A stretch of DNA of 64,000 bases from Hoylesella saccharolytica JCM 17484 (GTDB lineage Bacteria > Bacteroidota > Bacteroidia > Bacteroidales > Bacteroidaceae), in assembly GCF_000614205.1 (NCBI RefSeq), contig NZ_BAKN01000001.1:310001-374000 (forward strand), read 5' to 3'. Positions 56,511 to 64,000 of this stretch are shown one piece after another. The notes under the pieces were generated by a model. That model saw nothing but the letters and a program-made list of their open reading frames with translations, made no database searches and was not told where the DNA came from. Both the position numbers and the translations under genes were made by a program. How positions within the stretch are numbered: the first letter of the stretch is position 1; every line of letters begins with the position of its first letter.

Positions 56511-57203
56511 ATGAGTAAGCTGACAAAAAAACAGAAATCAGTAGCTGATAAGATTGAAGCAGGGAAAGCCTATACTTTGAAAGAGGCTTCAGAATTGGTA
56601 AAAGAAATTACGACAACCCAATTTGATGCTTCACTTGACATTGATGTGCGTTTGGGCGTTGACCCGCGTAAGGCTAACCAAATGGTTCGTGGTGTGGTAA
56701 CATTACCTAACGGAACTGGAAAGGTTACGCGTGTGCTTGTCTTATGTACACCCGATGCTGAGGCTGCTGCAAAAGAAGCTGGTGCTGATTACGTAGGTCT
56801 TGATGAATATATCGAAAAGATCAAAGGTGGATGGACTGATATAGATGTAATTATTACGATGCCTTCTGTAATGGGTAAGGTGGGTTCCGTTGGTCGTATT
56901 CTCGGCCCCCGCGGTTTGATGCCTAATCCTAAAAGTGGTACCGTAACAATGGATGTTGCTAAGGCTGTTAAGGACATTAAGTCGGGTAAAATCGACTTTA
57001 AGGTAGATAAGGCTGGAATCATTCATACTTCTATAGGTAAGGTTTCTTTTACACCTGAGCAGATTTATCAGAATGCCAAGGAATTTGTGGCTACTGTAAT
57101 CAAACTGAAACCTGCTGCTGCTAAAGGTACATACATCAAGAGTATCTTTATTTCAAGCACAATGAGTAAGGGTATCAAGATTGATCCGAAATCAGTTGAA
57201 TAA
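56511..57203 (+). CDS. rplA: 50S ribosomal protein L1
   Basis: 230 residues. [55 protein letters not shown] and [18 protein letters not shown] are the L1 hallmarks. In many bacteria L1 represses its own operon by binding the leader; no clear L1 site was identified here. 21 bases after rplK. Confidence 0.99.
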   Translation: MSKLTKKQKSVADKIEAGKAYTLKEASELVKEITTTQFDASLDIDVRLGVDPRKANQMVRGVVTLPNGTGKVTRVLVLCTPDAEAAAKEAGADYVGLDEYIEKIKGGWTDIDVIITMPSVMGKVGSVGRILGPRGLMPNPKSGTVTMDVAKAVKDIKSGKIDFKVDKAGIIHTSIGKVSFTPEQIYQNAKEFVATVIKLKPAAAKGTYIKSIFISSTMSKGIKIDPKSVE

Positions 57204-57221
57204 CTCTAAAAGTTTTGTAAA

Positions 57222-57740
57222 ATGAAGAAAGAAGTAAAAGATACTATTATTGTAGAACTTGGTCAGAAGCTTAAGGAGTATCCTCATTTCTACCTTGTAG
57301 ACCTTGCTGGTCTGAATGCAGAGGCAACAAGCAAGTTGCGCGAGGCATGTTTCAAGAAGGAAATAAAGCTGACTGTAGTGAAGAATACTCTTCTGCACAA
57401 GGCTTTCGAGGCTTCTGATATTGATTTTGAACCTTTATATGGCACATTGAAGGGAACTACCGCAATCATGTTTACAACGGTTGCAAATGATCCCGCAAAA
57501 TTGCTGAAGGACTATAAAAAGGATGGAATTCCTGCTCTTAAAGCTGCATATGCAGAAGAAAGTTTCTATGTTGGTGCAGACAAACTAGATGAACTTGCTT
57601 CTCTTAAGAGTAAGAACGAGGTTATCGCAGAAATTGTTGCTTTGCTGCAATCACCTGCAAAGAATGTCGTTTCAGCTCTCCAATCCAGTTCAAGCACTAT
57701 TCATGGTGTGCTTAAAACTTTGGGTGAGCGTCCTGAATAA
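57222..57740 (+). CDS. rplJ: 50S ribosomal protein L10
   Basis: 172 residues: KLKEYPHFYLVDLAGLNAEATSKLRE, KNTLLHKAFE, and the C-terminal helix binding L7/L12. Only 18 bases separate it from rplA, so no long L10 leader with a regulatory fold is present before it. Confidence 0.98.
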   Translation: MKKEVKDTIIVELGQKLKEYPHFYLVDLAGLNAEATSKLREACFKKEIKLTVVKNTLLHKAFEASDIDFEPLYGTLKGTTAIMFTTVANDPAKLLKDYKKDGIPALKAAYAEESFYVGADKLDELASLKSKNEVIAEIVALLQSPAKNVVSALQSSSSTIHGVLKTLGERPE

Positions 57741-57751
57741 TCAATTGAGTC

Positions 57752-57785
57752 TTCCTTATGCTGTGTATTGCGGTAGATAAGGGAA
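57752..57785 (+). other. Hairpin between rplJ and rplL
   Basis: TTCCTTAT (57752-57759) can pair with ATAAGGGAA (57777-57785) with one bulge, loop 17 bases. It lies in the 100-base gap between rplJ and rplL and might be a processing or stability element. Confidence 0.35.
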
Positions 57786-57842
57786 ACCCAATAAAAGTCA
57801 ATCAACAAAAATAATATTAAAACAATTAAATTTTAGAATAAA

Positions 57843-58223
57843 ATGGCAGATATTAAAGCTATTGCTGAAGAATTAGTAAATTTGACAGTTAAAGAAGTAA
57901 ACGAGTTGGCAACGGTCCTCAAGGACGAGTATGGTATTGAGCCCGCAGCTGCAGCTGTTGCTGTTGCAGCAGGTCCTGTTGCAGCAGGTGCAGCAGGTGG
58001 CGGTGACGAGAAGTCGTCTTTCGATGTGGTTCTCGTTGATGCAGGAGCAGCTAAGCTTCAAGTTGTTAAGGCTGTTAAGGAAGCTTGTGGCTTAGGTTTG
58101 AAAGAGGCTAAAGATCTTGTAGACGGTGTTCCTTCTACTTTGAAAGAAGGTATGTCTAAGGATGAAGCTGAAAACCTGAAGAAAGCTATCGAAGAGGCTG
58201 GTGCTAAGGTTGAGCTGAAATAA
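57843..58223 (+). CDS. rplL: 50S ribosomal protein L7/L12
   Basis: 126 residues: N-terminal dimerisation helices ([24 protein letters not shown]), Ala/Gly hinge ([18 protein letters not shown]), C-terminal domain with [23 protein letters not shown]. The stalk protein that recruits translation factors. Confidence 0.99.
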   Translation: MADIKAIAEELVNLTVKEVNELATVLKDEYGIEPAAAAVAVAAGPVAAGAAGGGDEKSSFDVVLVDAGAAKLQVVKAVKEACGLGLKEAKDLVDGVPSTLKEGMSKDEAENLKKAIEEAGAKVELK

Positions 58224-58247
58224 GCTGACTATAGAATTTTAAAATAC

Positions 58248-58290
58248 GGTTAGGATTTACCCGGTAGGTAAGTCCTAACCTTTTGTGTCT
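58248..58290 (+). terminator. Attenuator-like terminator between rplL and rpoB
   Basis: GGTTAGGATTTA (58248-58259) and TAAGTCCTAACC (58269-58280) form a 12-bp stem with one G-T pair and a 9-base loop, followed by TTTTGTGTCTT. It lies 25 bases after rplL and 53 before rpoB; partial termination would lower rpoBC expression relative to ribosomal proteins, as known in E. coli. Confidence 0.8.
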
Positions 58291-58342
58291 TATTATAGAT
58301 CTTAAGCATATTTGCTTAATTGAATGTATAAAATATTAATGA

Positions 58343-61300
58343 ATGGCTCCAAAAATTGTTGATAACAGAGTAAATTTTGCCAGCGTCCATAATCCGATGC
58401 CTTATCCGGATTTTCTCGATGTGCAGTTAAAGTCTTTCAAGGATTTCTTACAGTTGGATACTCCACCTGAAGAACGCAAGAATGACGGTTTATACAAGGT
58501 CTTTGCAGAGAACTTTCCTATTACCGATACACGCAATAATTTCGTTCTTGAGTTCCTGGATTACTATATTGATCCGCCTCGTTATACCATTGATGAATGT
58601 TTGGAACGTGGGCTGACTTATAGTGTACCTTTGAAAGCAAAGATGAAACTGTATTGTACGGACCCTGATCATGAGGATTTCGGTACATTTATTCAAGATG
58701 TTTTCCTCGGAACCATTCCTTACATGACAACTAACGGTACCTTTATTATTAATGGTGCTGAACGTGTTGTGGTATCGCAGTTGCATCGCTCGCCCGGTGT
58801 ATTCTTCGGACAAGGTGTACATGCGAATGGCACGATGTTATATTCTGCTCGTATCATACCTTTCAAGGGTTCGTGGATTGAATTTGCTACCGACATCAAT
58901 AATGTGATGTATGCCTATATTGACCGTAAAAAGAAATTACCTGTTACAACTCTTTTACGTGCCATTGGCTACGAAAACGACCGTGATATCTTGCAAATCT
59001 TTGACCTCGCTGAAGAGGTGAAAGTAAACAAAAAGAACATGAAGGAGGCTTTGGGTAAGAGGCTTGCGGCGCGTGTATTGAAGAGTTGGAGTGAAGATTT
59101 CGTAGATGAAGATACTGGTGAGGTTGTTTCTATTGAGCGTAATGAGGTCATCATGGAACGTGAAACAGAGATAACGGCAGATAATGTAAGTGAGATCCTT
59201 GATAGTGGGGTTTCTACGATTCTGCTTCACAAGGATGCCGATGCGGCCAATAAGTATTCTATCATCTTTAATACTTTGGCTAAAGATCCGAGTAATTCTG
59301 AGAAGGAAGCCGTACTTTATATCTATCGCCAATTGCGTAATGCAGATCCTGCAGATGATGCTAGCGCACGAGAAGTATTCCAGAATCTGTTCTTTTCAGA
59401 TAAGCGTTATGATCTAGGTGAAGTTGGTCGTTACCGAATCAATAAAAAACTCGGGCTAGATACCGATATGGATACTCGTGTTTTGACGAAAGATGATATT
59501 ATTGAAATTATTAAGTATCTCATACAGTTGGTAAACTCTAATGCTACGGTAGACGACATTGACCATCTGAGTAATCGTCGTGTACGTACTGTCGGTGAGC
59601 AGTTGGCTAATCAATTCTCTATTGGTTTAGCACGTATGAGCCGTACCATTCGTGAACGTATGAACGTGCGTGACAATGAAGTCTTTACACCGACAGACTT
59701 AATTAACGCCAAGACCATTTCGAGTGTTATTAATTCTTTCTTTGGCACAAATCCTTTGTCGCAGTTTATGGATCAAACTAATCCTTTGGCTGAAGTAACA
59801 CATAAACGCCGTTTATCTGCTTTAGGCCCTGGAGGTTTGTCTCGTGAACGTGCAGGATTTGAGGTGCGTGACGTGCACTATACACATTATGGTCGTCTTT
59901 GTCCTATTGAAAGTCCGGAAGGTCCTAACATCGGTTTGATTTCTTCTCTTTGTGTATATGCTAATATTAACGAACTTGGATTTATCGAAACTCCTTATAG
60001 AAAAGTTTCTGAAGGTGTAGTAGATCTTGATAATAAGAACTTAGTTTATCTTACAGCTGAAGAAGAAGAAGATCATATCATCGGCCAGGGTAATGCGCCA
60101 TTGCGTGAAAATGGTACGTTTATTCGCGATGTAGTAAAATGTCGACAAGATGCAGACTTCCCCGTAGTAGAGCCTGAACGTGTCAATCTGATGGACGTTT
60201 CTCCTCAGCAGATAGCATCTGTTTCTGCCAGTCTTATTCCTTTCCTTGAGCATGATGATGGGCACCGTGCATTGATGGGATGTAACATGATGCGTCAAGC
60301 AGTTCCATTGCTTCACAATGATGCGCCCATTGTCGGAACAGGATTGGAAAAACAATTGTGTGAAGATTCGCGTACGATGATTACAGCAGAAGGGAATGGT
60401 GTTATTGATTATGTGGATGCAACAACCATTCGTATTCTTTATGATCGTACTGAAGATGAAGAATTTGTCAGCTTTGAACCGGCATTAAAAGAATATCGTA
60501 TTCCTAAGTTCCGTCGTACAAACCAGAATATGACTATCGACTTGCGACCTATATGTGTGAAAGGACAACGGGTAAAGACAGGTGATATTCTGACCGAAGG
60601 TTATGCTACCGAAAATGGTGAGTTGGCTTTAGGACGTAATCTTCTTGTGGCTTATATGCCTTGGAAGGGCTATAACTACGAGGATGCTATTGTGCTTTCC
60701 GAGCGTCTTGTCAGAGATGATGTGCTCACTTCTGTGCATGTTGATGAATATTCGCTTGACGTTCGTGAAACAAAACGTGGTGTAGAAGAATTTACAAGTG
60801 ATATTCCTAACGTGAGTGAGGAGGCAACAAAAGATCTGGACGATAATGGTATTGTTCGTATTGGAGCCCGCATCGAACCGGGTGATATTCTCATCGGTAA
60901 GATTTCACCTAAGGGAGAAAGCGATCCTTCACCCGAAGAAAAGTTGCTTCGTGCCATCTTTGGAGATAAAGCCGGTGATGTGAAAGACTCTTCTCTCAAA
61001 GCTAATCCTTCGCTTAGCGGTGTTGTTATTGATAAGAAACTCTTCTCACGTGCTATTAAAACTCGTGAATCGAAGAAATTGGATAAGGCTGTTCTCGCTA
61101 AAATTGACGAAGAGTATCAAGCTAAGAATGATGATTTAAAAGATATCTTGGTAGATAAACTCCTTGAACTGACAGCTAAGAAAGTTTCTCAGGGTGTGAA
61201 AGACTATACCGGAGTTGAGGTTATTAATAAAGGTAGTAAATTTACTGCAGCTGCATTGAAAAATCTTGAGTATGATGGAATACAATCGAATGATTGGACT

Positions 61301-62155
61301 AACGACGAGCATACCAATACCCTCATTCAGCGGTTGATAATGAATTATATTCGCAAGTACAAGCTTCTTGATGCAGAATTGAAGCGTCGTAAGTTTGCTA
61401 TTACGATTGGTGATGAGCTACCCTCAGGAATTCTTCAGATGGCTAAAGTATATATTGCGAAGAAACGTAAAATAGGTGTGGGCGATAAACTTGCAGGTCG
61501 ACATGGAAATAAAGGCATCGTATCGAAAGTGGTGCGTATGGAAGATATGCCATTCCTTGAAGATGGCCGTCCTGTAGACCTTGTTTTAAACCCACTGGGT
61601 GTACCTTCACGTATGAATCTTGGTCAGATTTTCGAGGCAATCCTTGGTGCAGCCGGTAAAAATCTTGGTGTGAAATTTGCGACACCCATCTTTGACGGTG
61701 CTAAATTGGAAGATCTTTCGGAGTGGACAGATAAAGCAGGACTTCCTCATCTTTGCTCTACCTATCTTTATGATGGTGAAACAGGTGAGAAGTTTGACCA
61801 GCCCGCTACTGTCGGTGTTACTTACTTCCTTAAACTTGGACACATGGTTGAAGATAAGATGCACTCACGTTCCATTGGTCCGTACTCTCTCATCACGCAG
61901 CAGCCGCTTGGTGGAAAAGCCCAGTTTGGTGGACAACGTTTTGGAGAGATGGAGGTTTGGGCCATCGAAGCATTTGGTGCCAGCCACATTTTGCAAGAAA
62001 TCCTTACCATCAAATCAGACGATGTGGTAGGTCGTTCTAAGGCTTACGAAGCCATTGTCAAAGGTGAACCGATGCCTACGCCTGGTATTCCAGAATCGCT
62101 CAATGTGTTGTTGCACGAGCTTCGCGGTCTTGGTTTGAGCATTAAGATGGATTAA
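58343..62155 (+). CDS. rpoB: RNA polymerase subunit beta
   Basis: 1270 residues, the usual Bacteroidetes length. The rifampicin pocket shows the drug-susceptible residues: [10 protein letters not shown] (Asp of position 516), [15 protein letters not shown] (His 526 and Ser 531 by E. coli numbering). Further marks: [56 protein letters not shown], and the C-terminal [21 protein letters not shown]. Intact. Confidence 0.99.
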   Translation: MAPKIVDNRVNFASVHNPMPYPDFLDVQLKSFKDFLQLDTPPEERKNDGLYKVFAENFPITDTRNNFVLEFLDYYIDPPRYTIDECLERGLTYSVPLKAKMKLYCTDPDHEDFGTFIQDVFLGTIPYMTTNGTFIINGAERVVVSQLHRSPGVFFGQGVHANGTMLYSARIIPFKGSWIEFATDINNVMYAYIDRKKKLPVTTLLRAIGYENDRDILQIFDLAEEVKVNKKNMKEALGKRLAARVLKSWSEDFVDEDTGEVVSIERNEVIMERETEITADNVSEILDSGVSTILLHKDADAANKYSIIFNTLAKDPSNSEKEAVLYIYRQLRNADPADDASAREVFQNLFFSDKRYDLGEVGRYRINKKLGLDTDMDTRVLTKDDIIEIIKYLIQLVNSNATVDDIDHLSNRRVRTVGEQLANQFSIGLARMSRTIRERMNVRDNEVFTPTDLINAKTISSVINSFFGTNPLSQFMDQTNPLAEVTHKRRLSALGPGGLSRERAGFEVRDVHYTHYGRLCPIESPEGPNIGLISSLCVYANINELGFIETPYRKVSEGVVDLDNKNLVYLTAEEEEDHIIGQGNAPLRENGTFIRDVVKCRQDADFPVVEPERVNLMDVSPQQIASVSASLIPFLEHDDGHRALMGCNMMRQAVPLLHNDAPIVGTGLEKQLCEDSRTMITAEGNGVIDYVDATTIRILYDRTEDEEFVSFEPALKEYRIPKFRRTNQNMTIDLRPICVKGQRVKTGDILTEGYATENGELALGRNLLVAYMPWKGYNYEDAIVLSERLVRDDVLTSVHVDEYSLDVRETKRGVEEFTSDIPNVSEEATKDLDDNGIVRIGARIEPGDILIGKISPKGESDPSPEEKLLRAIFGDKAGDVKDSSLKANPSLSGVVIDKKLFSRAIKTRESKKLDKAVLAKIDEEYQAKNDDLKDILVDKLLELTAKKVSQGVKDYTGVEVINKGSKFTAAALKNLEYDGIQSNDWTNDEHTNTLIQRLIMNYIRKYKLLDAELKRRKFAITIGDELPSGILQMAKVYIAKKRKIGVGDKLAGRHGNKGIVSKVVRMEDMPFLEDGRPVDLVLNPLGVPSRMNLGQIFEAILGAAGKNLGVKFATPIFDGAKLEDLSEWTDKAGLPHLCSTYLYDGETGEKFDQPATVGVTYFLKLGHMVEDKMHSRSIGPYSLITQQPLGGKAQFGGQRFGEMEVWAIEAFGASHILQEILTIKSDDVVGRSKAYEAIVKGEPMPTPGIPESLNVLLHELRGLGLSIKMD

Positions 62156-62193
62156 ATTGAGGAATAAAAAAGAACGCTTAATTAAAAAGTAAA

Positions 62194-64000
62194 ATGGCTT
62201 TTAAAAGAGATATAAAGGTTAAGAATAATTTTACGAAGATTACCATAGGTCTTGCTTCTCCTGAAGAGATCTTGGAAAATTCGTTTGGCGAGGTGACCAA
62301 ACCCGAAACTATCAACTATCGTACGTATAAACCCGAACGTGACGGACTTTTCTGTGAGCGCATATTCGGTCCAACTAAAGATTACGAATGTGCCTGTGGA
62401 AAATACAAACGTATCCGTTATAAAGGTATTGTTTGTGATCGATGCGGAGTTGAAGTAACAGAGAAGAAAGTTCGTCGCGAACGTTCCGGACATATCGAAC
62501 TGGTGGTACCTGTTGCTCATATATGGTATTTTCGTTCCTTACCCAATAAGATGGGATATTTGTTGGGACTACCTACAAAGAAGCTGGATAGTGTGGTGTA
62601 TTACGAACGTTACATCGTTATCAAGCCTGGTCTTATGGAAGGTAAGAAAGATAGCGAAGGTGCAGATGTAAACGGATCGCATAAGATGGATCTGTTAACA
62701 GAGGACGAGTATCTCAATATCCTTGAAACCCAAGTTGATCCAAATAACGATCAGTTGGATGATAATGATCCCAACAAGTTCATTGCAAAAATGGGAGCTG
62801 AGGCAGTCTATGATTTGCTGGCAGGTCTCGACCTTGACGCGCTGTCTTATGAACTGCGCGATCGCGCCAGCAATGATTCTAGTCAGCAGCGTAAAACAGA
62901 AGCATTGAAACGTTTGCAGGTGGTGGAGGCATTTCGTGCCAGCAAGGATATCAACCGTCCTGAATGGATGATATTAAAGATAGTCCCTGTTATTCCACCC
63001 GAATTACGTCCGCTTGTACCTCTGGATGGTGGTCGTTTTGCCACCTCCGACTTAAATGATCTTTACCGTAGGGTTATTATTCGTAACAACCGACTCAAAC
63101 GATTGGTTGAGATTAAGGCGCCTGAAGTAATCCTCCGTAATGAGAAACGTATGTTGCAAGAGGCTGTAGACAGCCTTTTCGATAACTCACGTAAGAGCTC
63201 CGCGGTGAAAAGTGAAAGCAACCGTCCGCTCAAATCTCTCTCTGATTCACTGAAAGGTAAGGCAGGACGGTTCCGCCAAAACTTACTTGGTAAGCGTGTT
63301 GACTACTCTGCACGTTCAGTAATTGTTGTCGGTCCCGAGTTGAAGATGGGCGAATGCGGTCTACCCAAACTTATGGCAGCCGAACTTTACAAGCCGTTTA
63401 TCATCCGCAAGCTTATTGAGCGTGGAATTGTTAAGACGGTGAAGAGTGCCAAGAAGATAGTCGATCGTCGCGAACCCGTTATCTGGGATATTCTTGAGAA
63501 TGTAATGAAAGGCCATCCTGTATTACTCAACCGTGCACCTACATTGCACCGTTTGGGTATCCAAGCATTCCAACCTAAACTCATTGAGGGAAAGGCTATT
63601 CAGTTACACCCGTTGGCTTGTACGGCATTTAATGCCGACTTTGACGGTGACCAGATGGCTGTTCACCTTCCGTTGAGCAACGAGGCAATTCTTGAAGCAC
63701 AAATTTTAATGCTACAAAGTCACAATATCTTAAACCCTGCGAATGGTGCGCCTATCACTGTTCCTTCACAAGATATGGTACTCGGACTTTATTACATCAC
63801 CAAGATTCGTCCCGGAGCAAAGGGGTCTGGTCTTACATTCTATGGTCCGGAAGAGGCAATTATTGCCAATAATGAAGGTCGATGTGATTTACATGCGCCG
63901 GTTAAGGTGGTGGTAAATGACTTGGTTGATGGAAAATTGCAAAAGCGCATGGTTGAAACTTCTGTCGGACGAGTGATTGTTAATGGTATCATTCCTGAGG
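62194..64000 (+). CDS. rpoC: RNA polymerase subunit beta', N-terminal part (runs off the window)
   Basis: 602 codons are present from ATG 62194, 38 bases after rpoB. The zinc-ribbon of the N-terminus is [20 protein letters not shown] (C-x-C...C-x2-C). The active-site NADFDGDQM is at residues 480-488 with the three Mg-binding Asp; [17 protein letters not shown] and [18 protein letters not shown] precede it. The frame is open to the window end. Confidence 0.99.
   Translation, partial: MAFKRDIKVKNNFTKITIGLASPEEILENSFGEVTKPETINYRTYKPERDGLFCERIFGPTKDYECACGKYKRIRYKGIVCDRCGVEVTEKKVRRERSGHIELVVPVAHIWYFRSLPNKMGYLLGLPTKKLDSVVYYERYIVIKPGLMEGKKDSEGADVNGSHKMDLLTEDEYLNILETQVDPNNDQLDDNDPNKFIAKMGAEAVYDLLAGLDLDALSYELRDRASNDSSQQRKTEALKRLQVVEAFRASKDINRPEWMILKIVPVIPPELRPLVPLDGGRFATSDLNDLYRRVIIRNNRLKRLVEIKAPEVILRNEKRMLQEAVDSLFDNSRKSSAVKSESNRPLKSLSDSLKGKAGRFRQNLLGKRVDYSARSVIVVGPELKMGECGLPKLMAAELYKPFIIRKLIERGIVKTVKSAKKIVDRREPVIWDILENVMKGHPVLLNRAPTLHRLGIQAFQPKLIEGKAIQLHPLACTAFNADFDGDQMAVHLPLSNEAILEAQILMLQSHNILNPANGAPITVPSQDMVLGLYYITKIRPGAKGSGLTFYGPEEAIIANNEGRCDLHAPVKVVVNDLVDGKLQKRMVETSVGRVIVNGIIPE

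Noticed and set aside
57204..57221. Structured L10 leader before rplJ
   Set aside because: Only 18 bases separate rplA and rplJ, too short for the known L10 leader fold.

Overview
The window looks like chromosomal DNA of a Bacteroidales bacterium, most likely a Prevotellaceae member. Supporting signs are the Bacteroidetes promoter box TAnnTTTG in front of most transcription units (often TATCTTTG or TAATTTTG), a SusC/SusD pair with surface lipoproteins, an S46 dipeptidyl-peptidase, a protein with a type IX-like C-terminal sorting domain, and typical Bacteroidetes families (DUF4294, DUF5687-like, DUF6078-like, AspT-type transporter, fused SpmA/SpmB protein). No rRNA, prophage, transposase or CRISPR array was seen.

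Layout. 1-3740: end of an M16 peptidase gene, a 41-bp tandem repeat array and pnp. 4019-9382 (minus): a large secreted modular protein, an ECF-like sigma factor and malate dehydrogenase. 9635-17923: X-Pro aminopeptidase (plus), then on the minus strand a DUF4294 protein, an S46 peptidase, an O-antigen-type flippase, a small four-helix-bundle gene between 55-bp inverted repeats, and a fused SpmAB protein. 18177-20889: interspersed element A, a CHAP amidase and two unrecognised envelope proteins. 21000-28203: 7TM-HD hydrolase, gltX, Kdo transferase, element B and an AspT-like transporter. 28301-36330: DUF5687-like protein, LolA-like protein and FtsK (minus), then a DEDD exonuclease, an RlmI-like methyltransferase and tilS (plus). 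36313-37799: a tripartite hipB-hipS-hipT toxin-antitoxin operon with two visible operators. 38084-43882: DUF6078-like protein, a 22-bp dyad array, an outer-membrane barrel, a GH10-like secreted hydrolase, a GT2 and mtaB. 44050-51075: element C and a SusC/SusD/lipoprotein operon. 51172-64000: element D, rpsU, xerC/D, hpf, tRNA-Thr-Tyr-Gly-Thr, tuf, tRNA-Trp, secE, nusG, rplKAJL, rpoB and the first part of rpoC.

Main observations. (1) Four copies (A-D) of an interspersed intergenic element, two apparently full length (about 440-470 bp) with boundaries TACC...GGTA. Each holds a variable number of 22-bp units plus a conserved distal part with a hairpin: a MITE-like family. (2) A second, unrelated 22-bp array of TTACCA-N5-TGGTAA dyads. 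(3) The inverted-repeat cassette around the four-helix-bundle gene, whose arm sequence recurs elsewhere. (4) A HipBST-type operon that only becomes readable after one missing base is restored. (5) Seven genes carry nine single-base deletions, all removing one base, mostly from a GG or CC pair, and one gene also has an internal TGA. Because the essential gene tilS is affected and every gene regains family length when one base is restored, sequence error is more likely than real decay.
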